Origin: Kiritimatiellia bacterium
GTDB lineage: Bacteria > Verrucomicrobiota > Kiritimatiellia > PWTM01
NCBI GenBank assembly: GCA_026417735.1
Contig: JAOACR010000007.1
Span: forward strand, 1-64,000
Direction: 5' to 3'
Length of the DNA stretch: 64,000 nt
Below the pieces are notes generated by a model that was given only the letters and a program-made list of their open reading frames with translations, did no database searches and was not told where the DNA came from. Position numbers and translations under genes: made by a program. Below are positions 8,954-17,469 of the stretch, one piece after another. How positions within the stretch are numbered: position 1 is the stretch's first letter; each line of letters begins with the position of its first letter.

Positions 8954-9895
8954 TCAGCGGAAAGTCGCCTCCCGCTCCAAGTAGCCGAGCGATTCAAGAA
9001 ACTCCTCTGTCCTCTGCAGCGTTTCCGCGTAGCCGCCGCCGGCACGGCCGTAGTTGAAAAAACCGTGGCCCGCCCCTTCGAAGGGTACGAGCTGGCACCG
9101 GTTGCCGTGCCGGCGCATCAGGTCCGCAAAGATTTCGGCGGTCCGGTAGGGAACGGTGGTGTCCGCGGTTCCATGAAAGATGATGCACGGCGGCTGGTTG
9201 CTGGTGACGTGGTGTGCCGGCGAGAGAGCGGCGGGCTCGGCGCCCAATTGTTCACGCAGCTCATTCGTTCGTGTTTCCGAACAGTCAGTGAGACCGACGA
9301 GCGGCGCCAACACCAGCACAGGGTTGAACAGCACCATCGCGTTCGGTACCGACGGTACCGCCCGGTCCTCGCCCTCCGTCTCGAAGCCCGGCACCACGCC
9401 GGCGCAGGCCGCAAGATGCCCGCCCGCGGAACCGCCGGCGGCGGCGATTCGGTTCGGGTCCACGCCGAGGCGACCGGCGTTCGCGCGGACCCACCGGATC
9501 GCGGATTTTGCATCCTCGACGCAGTCCTTGGCGGTGACCCCGTGGCGGGAGGACACTCGATAGTCCGCGCACATCGCGACCATCCCCCGCGCCGCGAGCC
9601 GCTCGGCCTGGGGCCGGAACTGGGCGGGAGTGCCGCCCCTCCATCCGCCGCCGAAGAAAAAGACGATCGCCGGCCGGGGGCGGTTGGTCGAATGTGCCGG
9701 CGGCTCGAAGATGTACATATTGAGCGCAACGCCGCGGATACGTTTGTAGACTTCGACGCGAGCGGTCCCCATGTTCGGCCCCGCGTTGCGCGAGCTGTTG
9801 GCAGGAGGCGGGACGGTGACTCCACCGGCCGCAGTAAGGCCGATCGCCACCGCAACAAGGCCCACAGGTCCCCGCGACTGAAGATTCGCGATCAT
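8954..9895 (-). CDS. Secreted alpha/beta-hydrolase (esterase/lipase, BD-FAE/HSL-like)
   Basis: This 313-residue alpha/beta-hydrolase has an N-terminal signal peptide. The oxyanion region reads F-F-F-G-G-G-W instead of the usual HGGG. The nucleophile elbow is G-G-S-A-G-G-H, the acid lies in H-G-T-A-D-T-T-V-P and the catalytic His in G-A-G-H-G-F-F. It should hydrolyse short ester bonds, perhaps acetyl or acyl groups on polysaccharides, given the glycan enzymes elsewhere in the window. The ATG at 9895 is chosen because GAAAGGGG lies just upstream; the open frame runs on to 10021 without a better start. It is divergent from the DUF2157 gene. Confidence 0.9.
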   Translation of the reverse strand: MIANLQSRGPVGLVAVAIGLTAAGGVTVPPPANSSRNAGPNMGTARVEVYKRIRGVALNMYIFEPPAHSTNRPRPAIVFFFGGGWRGGTPAQFRPQAERLAARGMVAMCADYRVSSRHGVTAKDCVEDAKSAIRWVRANAGRLGVDPNRIAAAGGSAGGHLAACAGVVPGFETEGEDRAVPSVPNAMVLFNPVLVLAPLVGLTDCSETRTNELREQLGAEPAALSPAHHVTSNQPPCIIFHGTADTTVPYRTAEIFADLMRRHGNRCQLVPFEGAGHGFFNYGRAGGGYAETLQRTEEFLESLGYLEREATFR

Positions 9896-10050
9896 CGGAT
9901 CCCCTTTCGTTCGCGCGGCGAGGTTCGAACACGCTGGCACCCGCAAGCATACCACGGAGGCGACCGTGCGGGCGACGGGTCCGCGCGCGACGCCCGATTG
10001 GCCCGCTCGGCCGGTTGACAAGGGTGGTGGGCAGGGATTGAATCGCGCCC

Positions 10051-11385
10051 ATGCCGAATGGTGGGGAGCACACGCCGCTGCCGAGGCGCCCCTATGCTCG
10101 GCGGTGGCTGGAGGACGACCTTCCGGAGCTGGTGCGGCGTGGTGTCATCTCCGACGACATCGCGCTGCGCATCCGTGCCGGCTATGTGCCCACGGATGGT
10201 GGCGCGGCGCGGCGGTGGGGAGCGGCGCTGCTGGCGGTGCTGGCGGCGGTGCTCATCGGCGGGGGACTGATGCTTCTGCTCGCCCACAACTGGGACGGAC
10301 TCTCGCGGCCGGCGCGTGCGGCGATCGCGATCGCGCCGCTGGTCATCTCAGCGGGGTTGGGGGCACAGACGCTGGCGGCCGGTCGCGGTGCGGCATGGCG
10401 GGAAGGAGTGGGGGCGTTTCAGTCGCTGGCGGTGGGGCTTGCGCTCGCACTGATTGGCCAGACCTACCATCTGGGCAGCACGGTCGACGACCTGATGCGC
10501 GCGTGGGCACTGTTGGTGCTGCCGCTGGTCTACTCGCTGGACGCAGCGGTTCCGGTGCTCGTGTACCTCGGCACGTTGCTCGGGTGGGCCGGCGCGCTGG
10601 AGTCCAACGACCCGCAGCGACTGGCGGCGCTCGGCGGCTTGTTGCTGCTGGTGCCCTATCTGGCGGGGGAACTTCGCCGCCGGCGCGCGCATCCGCGGAC
10701 GCTGCTGCTGATGTGGGCGAGCGCGATCGCTTTGCCGGTGGCGTACCTGATCGCGATCCGACCGTTCGACGAGGCGGCGCGGGAGTGGCGTTTGTGGGTG
10801 CCAGCGCTCTTGGTTGCGATGCACCTGATTGGCGCGCGGTTGTGGCCGGCGGAGGCCGGCGTGCGGGCGGCGCCGTGGCGGGTGGTGGGGGCCGTCGGGG
10901 CGGTGGTGGTGACGTTGCTGATGAGTTTCCGGGCGACCTGGGTTGAGGTCGAGCCGTGTCGGGGGTTTGAACACGGCGTGGGCGTGTTCCTTTTGGCGGC
11001 GCCGCTGAGCATCGCGCTGGCGCTGGCGTGGGATGCGGTCCGACGGCGCGAGTGGGGCGGCGCATGGACGGGACCGCTGGTGATCGGCGTGGCCGGCGCG
11101 CGGGTGCTGGCAGGGGCGGGCGGCGGGTTGGTGCCCGCACTGATCCTGACCGCCGTGCTGGTGCTGATCGGGGTGTTGCGTCTCGTGCAGGGTCTGCGAG
11201 GCCGTCGGCTGGGGGCGGTGAACGCGGGCATGGCGCTGCTGGGCGCGGTGATGCTGGCGAGGTTTTTTGACACGGAGCTGTCGTACCTCTGGCGGGGTGT
11301 CGCGTTCATCGTCGCCGGTGCGGTGATGCTCGGGGTGAACCTCGCGTGGGGCCGACGCGCGGCACGCGGAGAGCCGCAACGATGA
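10051..11385 (+). CDS. DUF2157 multi-pass membrane protein
   Basis: This 444-residue protein has a short soluble N-terminus (about 1-52) with the DUF2157 start (L-V-R-R-G-V-I-S). About 10-12 hydrophobic helices follow, including L-L-A-H-N-W-D just after the first helix, a family hallmark. The function of DUF2157 proteins is not established. The stop overlaps the next start as ATGA (11382-11385). The partner is a GDYXXLXY protein, the combination usually found with this family, so the two are probably a membrane complex. Confidence 0.88.
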   Translation: MPNGGEHTPLPRRPYARRWLEDDLPELVRRGVISDDIALRIRAGYVPTDGGAARRWGAALLAVLAAVLIGGGLMLLLAHNWDGLSRPARAAIAIAPLVISAGLGAQTLAAGRGAAWREGVGAFQSLAVGLALALIGQTYHLGSTVDDLMRAWALLVLPLVYSLDAAVPVLVYLGTLLGWAGALESNDPQRLAALGGLLLLVPYLAGELRRRRAHPRTLLLMWASAIALPVAYLIAIRPFDEAAREWRLWVPALLVAMHLIGARLWPAEAGVRAAPWRVVGAVGAVVVTLLMSFRATWVEVEPCRGFEHGVGVFLLAAPLSIALALAWDAVRRREWGGAWTGPLVIGVAGARVLAGAGGGLVPALILTAVLVLIGVLRLVQGLRGRRLGAVNAGMALLGAVMLARFFDTELSYLWRGVAFIVAGAVMLGVNLAWGRRAARGEPQR

Positions 11386-11966
11386 GCGCGCGGTGGCGTC
11401 GGGGGGTGTTTCTGGCCGCCAGCGCGCTGCAGATTGCGGTGCCGCTGGTACAAATCGTCCGGTACGAGCAGGTGCTGAGGCACGGACACGTGTACCGGTT
11501 TCGTTGCGAGCCGGTGGATCCCGCCGACGTGTTTCGGGGCCGCTACGTGCGCATCCAGATCCCGGCGGCCACGGTGACGCAGTCGTGGGATCGCGCGCCA
11601 ACGCCGCGCGGCTGGGTCGCCGCATCGCTCGAAATCGGCCCGGATGGCTTGGCGCACTTCGGCCGGCTCGGTCGGTGGCCGCCGGCGACCGGCGACTGGC
11701 TGAAGGTGCGCTGGTCGCCGGGCCCGGACCACACCGGCCGGGTCATACCCCCGTTCGATCGTTTGTATCTTCCCGAGCGGGTCGCGCCCGAGGTGGAGGC
11801 GGAATATGCTCGCACCGCCCTCAGTGCAACGAACCGGCCCCCCGTGGTGGTGGTGCGGGTGCGCGGGGGGCGAGGGGTGATCGAGGACCTCGAACTGGGC
11901 GGGGTGCCGGTCCGGGCGTGGCTGCGCTCTCGCGGCATGGGCGGCGGGGCAGGCCGCGCACGCTGA
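11382..11966 (+). CDS. GDYXXLXY-domain membrane protein
   Basis: This 194-residue protein has an N-terminal hydrophobic helix (about 6-24). An extracytoplasmic domain follows with the family signature in altered form: D-V-F-R-G-R-Y-V-R-I, where most members have R-G-D-Y-x-x-L. The function of the family is unknown; it nearly always follows DUF2157/DUF4401 proteins, as here. The ATG at 11382 is chosen because it overlaps the upstream stop by 4 bases; the frame is open to 11346. The Asp-to-Arg change in the signature is unusual. Confidence 0.85.
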   Translation: MSARWRRGVFLAASALQIAVPLVQIVRYEQVLRHGHVYRFRCEPVDPADVFRGRYVRIQIPAATVTQSWDRAPTPRGWVAASLEIGPDGLAHFGRLGRWPPATGDWLKVRWSPGPDHTGRVIPPFDRLYLPERVAPEVEAEYARTALSATNRPPVVVVRVRGGRGVIEDLELGGVPVRAWLRSRGMGGGAGRAR

Positions 11967-12024
11967 ATTTGCACCTCCTGGCTGCATCGCCTATGCTCGC
12001 CGTTCTCTGGGCAGGACGCCCCTG

Positions 12025-14700
12025 ATGGACGACTTTCCGACCAAATACGACCCGCGCGAGGTCGAGCCGCGCTGGGAGGCCGAGTGGACTCGGCGCCGGC
12101 TCTGGCACGTGGAACCGGACGGTCCCGGTGAGCCCTACGTGATTGTGATCCCGCCGCCGAACGTCACCGGCGTGCTGCACATGGGCCATGCGCTGAACAA
12201 CACGATCCAGGACGTACTGATCCGCTGGCAGCGGATGCGCGGCCGGCGCGCCCTCTGGGTGCCCGGCACCGACCATGCGGGCATCGCGACGCAGAACGTT
12301 GTCGAGCGCGAGCTCCGACGCGAGCACCTGCGTCGGGAGGACCTCGGGCGCGAGGAGTTTCTGCGCCGCGTGTGGCGCTGGCGCGAGGAAAAGGGCGGCA
12401 CGATTATCCGACAGCTTCACCGTCTCGGGGCTTCGTGCGACTGGGATCGCGAGCGGTTCACCATGGACGAGGGGCTCAGCCGCGCGGTCGAGGAGGTGTT
12501 CATCCGCCTGTACGAGAAAGGGCTGATCTACCGCGGCCATTACATCGTGAACTGGTGCCCTCGCTGCACCACCGCGTTGTCCGACGAGGAGAGCGAACAT
12601 CGCGAGATCCGCGGCCACCTCTATCACATCCGCTATCCGGTCGTCGGTGGCGGGCCGCCCTCGCACATCGTCGTGGCGACGACGCGGCCGGAGACGCTGC
12701 TGGGCGATACCGCGGTCGCGATGAACCCGGCCGACGAACGTCACCGCCCCCTGCTGGGCCGGCGCGCAGTGCTACCGGTGCTCGGGCGCGAGATCCCGTT
12801 CGTCGCCGACGAGACGGTGGACCCCGCCTTCGGCACCGGACTGGTGAAGGTGACGCCCGCGCACGACCCAAACGACTTCGCGATCGCGCAGCGGCACGGT
12901 CTGCCCGCGCTGAACGTGATGGACGATCACGGCCGGATGAACGAAAACGCCGGCCCGTACGCGGGTCTCGACCGCTTTGAGTGCCGCCGGCGCATCCTCG
13001 CGGATCTCGAGCGCGACGGGCTGCTCGAGCGCGTCGAGGATCACGTGCACGCGGTCGGACACTGCTACCGGTGCCACACGGTCGTTGAGCCGCGCCTCTC
13101 CCGGCAGTGGTTTGTGCGAATGAAACCTCTCGCGGAGCCGGCGGCCGAGGCGGTGCGGCGCGGTGAGGTGCGATTCGTGCCGGAGCGCTGGACCGGCGTG
13201 TATCTGCAGTGGATGGACAACATCCGGGACTGGTGCATCTCGCGTCAGATCTGGTGGGGGCACCGGATCCCCGTCTTCAGCTGCGCCGCCTGTGGCGACA
13301 CCTGGGCGGCGCGCGGCCGGCCCGGCACCTGCCGCGCCTGCGGCGCGCCGGAGCCGGCGCAGGACCCCGACGTGCTCGACACCTGGTTTTCGTCGTGGCT
13401 GTGGCCGTTCAGCGTGTTCGGCTGGCCGGAGCGCACGCCCGAGCTGGCCGCGTTCTACCCCACCACCACGCTCGTCACCGCGTCGGAGATCATCTTCTTC
13501 TGGGTCGCGCGGATGATCATGGCCGGCATTGAGTTCATGGGGCGGCCGCCCTTTTCCACCGTGGTGATCCACGGCACCGTGCGCGACGACGTCGGCCGCA
13601 AGATGTCGAAGAGTCTCGGCAATGCGATCGATCCGCTGCAGGTGATCGAGGCCACCAGCGCCGACGCGCTGCGCTCCAGCCTGATGATGCTCACCGCGCT
13701 CGGGCAGGATGTGCAGCTGTCCGACGCGAAGTTCGAGGTCGGCCGCAACTTTGCGACGAAGGTCTGGAACGCGGCGAGGTTTCTGCACCTGCAGCGGGGC
13801 GACGGCGCACCGCGCGCTCCTCTGGAGTCGCTGGCGGGCCGACTGGCGCCGGACGACCAGCACGTGCTGGACCGGCTCGACGCCGCGATCCGCGCCTGCG
13901 ATGACGCGCTGGAGAAGTTTCGGTTCAACGACTATGCGTTGGCGGCCTATGACTTTGTCTGGCACGAGTTCTGCGACTGGTACGTCGAGTACGCGAAGCT
14001 TCCGTTGCAGGGCGCCGACCCGGCGCGGCGCGCGGTGACGCTGGCCGTGCTCCACCATGTGCTGGAGACCTCGCTGCGGCTGTTGCAGCCACTCATGCCG
14101 TTCCTCACCGAGGAACTGTGGCACCGGATGGGCTACGGCGGCCCGCAGCAGCACCTGGCGCTGGCCCCCTGGCCGCGGCCGGTCGAGCCGGAGCTGCGCG
14201 CCGCGCTGATTCCGGATCCTTCCGTACCCGCCCACGTCGCCGACCGCCAGGCGCTGATCCGTGCCGTGCGGAACCTGCGCGCCGACCTGGGGCTGGCGCC
14301 GCAGGAAACTGCCGCGCTGGTGGTGCGGCCTGCCGATGCCGTCGCGGCGGCGCGGCTGGAGGCGGACCGGCCGGTGCTGCAGCTGTTTTGCCGGGCACCG
14401 GAGGTGCGCGTCGCGCCGGACTTCATGCCCGCGCGGCCGATGCCCAGCGCGGTCAGTCGGATCGCGACGGTGTTTCTCGACGTGCACCACATCGGAGACC
14501 TCGCCGGCCACGCGGCGAAGGTGCGCGCGCGGTTGCAGCAGGCGGAGGCGGATCTTGCGCGCATCGAGGCGAAGCTGGCGAACGAGGCGTTCCTTGCGCG
14601 CGCGAAACCCGAGGCGATTGCGCAGCAGCAAGCCCGCCGCGAGGAGCTGCGGGCCCAGCTCGAAAAGCTGCGCGAGCTGGTCGCGGTGTTCGAGGGCTGA
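12025..14700 (+). CDS. valS: Valine--tRNA ligase
   Basis: This 891-residue class Ia synthetase charges tRNA-Val. The HIGH motif appears as H-M-G-H at 52-55. The CP1 editing domain (about 190-340) has the V-A-T-T-R-P-E-T-L-L-G-D-T-A-V signature that clears mischarged threonine. KMSKS is at 526-530 in the exact form K-M-S-K-S. Zinc-type Cys clusters lie near 345-355 (C-Y-R-C) and 417-440 (C-A-A-C...C-R-A-C). The anticodon-binding domain follows. The last 60 residues form the Arg/Glu-rich coiled coil typical of ValRS. The length is normal and no key motif is lost. The next gene starts 22 bases after the stop. Confidence 0.98.
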   Translation: MDDFPTKYDPREVEPRWEAEWTRRRLWHVEPDGPGEPYVIVIPPPNVTGVLHMGHALNNTIQDVLIRWQRMRGRRALWVPGTDHAGIATQNVVERELRREHLRREDLGREEFLRRVWRWREEKGGTIIRQLHRLGASCDWDRERFTMDEGLSRAVEEVFIRLYEKGLIYRGHYIVNWCPRCTTALSDEESEHREIRGHLYHIRYPVVGGGPPSHIVVATTRPETLLGDTAVAMNPADERHRPLLGRRAVLPVLGREIPFVADETVDPAFGTGLVKVTPAHDPNDFAIAQRHGLPALNVMDDHGRMNENAGPYAGLDRFECRRRILADLERDGLLERVEDHVHAVGHCYRCHTVVEPRLSRQWFVRMKPLAEPAAEAVRRGEVRFVPERWTGVYLQWMDNIRDWCISRQIWWGHRIPVFSCAACGDTWAARGRPGTCRACGAPEPAQDPDVLDTWFSSWLWPFSVFGWPERTPELAAFYPTTTLVTASEIIFFWVARMIMAGIEFMGRPPFSTVVIHGTVRDDVGRKMSKSLGNAIDPLQVIEATSADALRSSLMMLTALGQDVQLSDAKFEVGRNFATKVWNAARFLHLQRGDGAPRAPLESLAGRLAPDDQHVLDRLDAAIRACDDALEKFRFNDYALAAYDFVWHEFCDWYVEYAKLPLQGADPARRAVTLAVLHHVLETSLRLLQPLMPFLTEELWHRMGYGGPQQHLALAPWPRPVEPELRAALIPDPSVPAHVADRQALIRAVRNLRADLGLAPQETAALVVRPADAVAAARLEADRPVLQLFCRAPEVRVAPDFMPARPMPSAVSRIATVFLDVHHIGDLAGHAAKVRARLQQAEADLARIEAKLANEAFLARAKPEAIAQQQARREELRAQLEKLRELVAVFEG

Positions 14701-14722
14701 GATGCGCCCCGGAGGTCCCGCG

Positions 14723-15268
14723 GTGACCACCCGAACCGATCCCGGCACCGGCCGCGTGGCGTCGTCCAAGGATTGGACGGCCGCCACGCGGGTGCCTCCA
14801 ACCCTTGGACGTCGCGCCCGATGGGCCGGCACCGGCGCACTGCTGGCCGCGGCCACGGCGCTGGCTGTCGGTTGCGGCGACTTCGGCCGGCGCTACTGGA
14901 CGCCCACGCCGGAGCAGCGTTCTGCGGCCGAACGTATTGCGAAGTTTCACGTGTTCACGAACCTTTCCGATCAGGCCGGCCCGGGGGCGCTGACCAAGGT
15001 GACGCTGGGTCCGGACGGCCTGCCGCGCGATTACCCCATCGCGTTCACGATCGGCGGCACGCCGTATGCGCGTTACCGGACCAGGTTCTGGGGCGGAATC
15101 GTCAGGGGGCGGCGACTGGTCCACGTGGAGTACTTCGACCCGGCCGCGATCCCGGATTGGGAGCGGCGCGACGAGCCGGCGGCGGAGTTTCCCGCGTTCT
15201 TCCGCGTGTCGGTGGATGTCGCGGCCGCCCGCACGGTGGCCGACTCACGGTCCGGCGGCGCGCGGTGA
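14723..15268 (+). CDS. Small lipoprotein of unknown function
   Basis: From GTG 14723 this gives 181 residues. A long basic N-region precedes a hydrophobic core and the lipobox L-A-V-G-C, then a soluble domain of about 130 residues with no recognised family. GTG 14723 is chosen because GGAGGT ends 6 bases upstream. ATG 14702 (GAGGG before it) and GTG 14792 are alternatives. The N-region, up to the Arg-rich stretch before the core, is encoded by the double-palindrome repeat at 14764-14820. The repeat has therefore either inserted into the gene or been recruited as leader sequence. The stop overlaps the cupin start (GTGA, 15265-15268). Confidence 0.7.
   Translation: MTTRTDPGTGRVASSKDWTAATRVPPTLGRRARWAGTGALLAAATALAVGCGDFGRRYWTPTPEQRSAAERIAKFHVFTNLSDQAGPGALTKVTLGPDGLPRDYPIAFTIGGTPYARYRTRFWGGIVRGRRLVHVEYFDPAAIPDWERRDEPAAEFPAFFRVSVDVAAARTVADSRSGGAR
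14764..14820. repeat. Double-palindrome repeat, copy 2, inside a coding region
   Basis: The arms TCCAA-N3-TTGGA lie at 14765-14777 and 14797-14809, again 32 bp start to start, and are followed by CGCGCCCG. Compared with copy 1 (1555-1611) the bases around and between the arms are largely conserved, with one single-base length difference near the end. This copy lies in frame in the leader-encoding part of the lipoprotein gene. Confidence 0.75.
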
Positions 15269-15606
15269 AACGGGTGCGTTTTCGTCGTGTGCGGGGCGAG
15301 GCGGTTTCGCACGATCCGGCATTGGTCAAACGCGTGCTGCTGCGCGCGGGCGAGGTGGAGGGTGTGCTGCAGCTGGCACATTGCCGACTGCCGCCCGGTC
15401 GCTCGACCTCCGCGCATGTGCATCGAGACATGACGGAGGTTTTCCTCGCAGTCGCGGGGCGGGGATGGGCCGCGTGCGGCCGACGGCGGGTGCGGCTGGA
15501 ACCCTTCGACTGTGTGGTGATCCATCCCGGAGCAACGCATCGGCTGGGCGCCGCGCGCGACTCGGCGCTGGAACTGATCTACTTCGGGGTGCGGACGCGG
15601 CGCTGA
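15265..15606 (+). CDS. Single-domain cupin protein
   Basis: This 113-residue protein has both cupin motifs. Motif 1 has A-H-V-H and a Glu in T-E-V-F; motif 2 contains P-G-A-T-H. These could bind one metal ion. The substrate is unknown; small cupins act as isomerases, dioxygenases or sugar/metabolite binders. The GTG start overlaps the lipoprotein stop as GTGA, indicating coupled translation. It converges on mutL with about 50 bases between the stops. Confidence 0.85.
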   Translation: MKRVRFRRVRGEAVSHDPALVKRVLLRAGEVEGVLQLAHCRLPPGRSTSAHVHRDMTEVFLAVAGRGWAACGRRRVRLEPFDCVVIHPGATHRLGAARDSALELIYFGVRTRR

Positions 15607-15655
15607 GTTCCGCGGGGCTTGAGACGGCCATCTGACGGCGCGAGGATCGCCGGCG

Positions 15656-17425
15656 CTACTCGCGGCCGAACTTCCGGCGAAGTTCCGCGAAGTCGAAATG
15701 AATCAGCGTGGGTCGGCCGTGCGGACAGGTGTACGGCATGTCGGTGCCGGCCAGTTCCACGACCAGCCGCTCGATCTCTTCGAGTTTCAGAATGTCGCGC
15801 GCCTTCACCGCCGCGCGGCAGGCGGCCGTGGCGATGCGGTCTTGGATCCACCGTTCGGTGCCGCCGCGCGATCCGCCGCGCTCGAGCGTTGCGGCGATTT
15901 CCGGCAGCAGGCCCGCGGGGACCACGTCGCCGAGCACTGCCGGCACCGCGTCGACCACGAACGCGTCGCCGCCGAACTCCGCGACACCAAATCCCATCTC
16001 TCGCAGCGCCGGCAGAACACCCCGCACCAGTTCGGCGTCATGGGCGCCGAGCTCGACGGTTTCCGGCACGAGCAGGGGTTGCGAACGAACCTGTCCGCGG
16101 GTCGCTTCGCGCATCAGCCGGTCGTAGAGCACCCGCTCGTGCGCGGCGTGCGGGTCCATCACGACGAGCCCGTCTTCCGTTTCGAGCACGACGAACAGTC
16201 CGCCGACCTGCCCGACGACCCGGCACCAGCTCCAGGGCGTTCCGACCGCCTCGGAGGAGGGCGTTGGCGGTGGGCTCGGGGCGGTGGCGGCGGGCGCGGG
16301 CGGCGTCCAGCGCGGATACACAAACGCGCGCGCGGGGGGCAGGTCGGGAATGGACAGACGTGGATGGGTCCAGCTCTCCGGCATTGCCGGCGCCGCCGCA
16401 GCGGAGGGGGCGGCGGGCGCACCGGCTGCTGGCCGGCCGAGCGCGGCGCGGACCGACTCGATCAGCGCATCGCGCACGTCGCCCGGCCGCCGGAAGCGAA
16501 CCTCGCGTTTGGTCGGATGCACGTTCACATCCACCTCTTCCGGCGGCAGTTCGATGAAGAGCACCACCATCGGATAGCGCCCGCGGGGCAGCAGCGTCTG
16601 ATACGCCTCGTTCAGCGCATGCTGCAGCACCGGCGCGCCGGCAGGTCGCCGATTTACAAAGAGGTGAACCTCGGCGCGGTCGGCGCGGCTGGTCTGGGGA
16701 AGGCCGGCCCAACCCTCGATGTGGACGGAGCCGCGCTCTCCCTTCACCGGCCGCAGCGCGGCGGCGACCGGCTCGCCGTACAGCGCGGCGAGACGCTCGA
16801 ACAGCGACTCTCCGGCCGCCAGTCGCCACACCTCTCGGCCGTCGGCGACGAACCGGAACCCGACATCGGGGCGCGAGAGGGCATAGGGCAGCAGCGTCTG
16901 ACGGACCTGCGCGAGCTCGGTCGCTTCGGTGCGCAAAAAGCGGCGGCGGGCGGGTACGTTGAAGAAGAGGTTGCGCGCGACGACGCGCGTGCCGGCCGGC
17001 GCGCCGATGCCGCGCACGTCCATCAGCCGGCCGCCATGTACAGTCAGTTCCGTGCCTTCCGGATCGCCGCGCCGTGCGGTCTGCAGCGTGAGGCGGGTCA
17101 CCGCGGCGATGGCGGCGAGCGCCTCGCCGCGAAATCCGAGCGTCGCGATGTGCTCGATGTCGGCGACGTCGCGGATCTTGCTGGTCGCGTGCCGTTCGAT
17201 CGAGAGCAGCGCGTCGTCGCGGGACATCCCCTCGCCGTCGTCCGTCACCGCGATCAGCGTGCGGCCACCGCCGACGACCTCCACCTCGATGTGCGTGGCG
17301 CCCGCATCGAGTGAGTTCTCGACCAGCTCCTTCACGACCGACGCCGGGCGATCCACCACTTCGCCGGCGGCAATCTTGTTGATCACCGCGTCGCCGAGCA
17401 CGCGAATGCGCGTTTCGCCGGACAT
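15656..17425 (-). CDS. mutL: DNA mismatch repair protein MutL
   Basis: This 589-residue protein has an N-terminal GHKL ATPase domain with E-L-V-E-N-S-L-D-A-G-A, D-D-G-E-G-M and G-F-R-G-E-A-L. A Pro/Ala-rich linker (about 330-390) leads to the C-terminal dimerisation/endonuclease domain. The metal motif, DQHA-X2-E-X4-E in endonuclease-type MutL, reads D-P-H-A-A-H-E-R-V-L-Y-D at about 424-435, so Gln is Pro and the last Glu is Asp. The partner motifs A-C-R-A-A-V-K and C-P-H-G-R-P are intact, so nicking activity is likely but should be tested. ATG 17425 starts the conserved N-terminus; the open frame extends further without homology. MutS is not in the window. Confidence 0.96.
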   Translation of the reverse strand: MSGETRIRVLGDAVINKIAAGEVVDRPASVVKELVENSLDAGATHIEVEVVGGGRTLIAVTDDGEGMSRDDALLSIERHATSKIRDVADIEHIATLGFRGEALAAIAAVTRLTLQTARRGDPEGTELTVHGGRLMDVRGIGAPAGTRVVARNLFFNVPARRRFLRTEATELAQVRQTLLPYALSRPDVGFRFVADGREVWRLAAGESLFERLAALYGEPVAAALRPVKGERGSVHIEGWAGLPQTSRADRAEVHLFVNRRPAGAPVLQHALNEAYQTLLPRGRYPMVVLFIELPPEEVDVNVHPTKREVRFRRPGDVRDALIESVRAALGRPAAGAPAAPSAAAAPAMPESWTHPRLSIPDLPPARAFVYPRWTPPAPAATAPSPPPTPSSEAVGTPWSWCRVVGQVGGLFVVLETEDGLVVMDPHAAHERVLYDRLMREATRGQVRSQPLLVPETVELGAHDAELVRGVLPALREMGFGVAEFGGDAFVVDAVPAVLGDVVPAGLLPEIAATLERGGSRGGTERWIQDRIATAACRAAVKARDILKLEEIERLVVELAGTDMPYTCPHGRPTLIHFDFAELRRKFGRE

Positions 17426-17469
17426 GGCACCAACGTAGCGGGTCGAGCGGGCTGGCGCGAACCGCCGGT

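Noticed and set aside
12772-14856. A 694-codon open frame antisense to valS
   Set aside because: It is the mirror of a fully conserved valS in GC-rich DNA, where the antisense third frame rarely hits stops. Its product is Arg/His/Gln-rich without domains.
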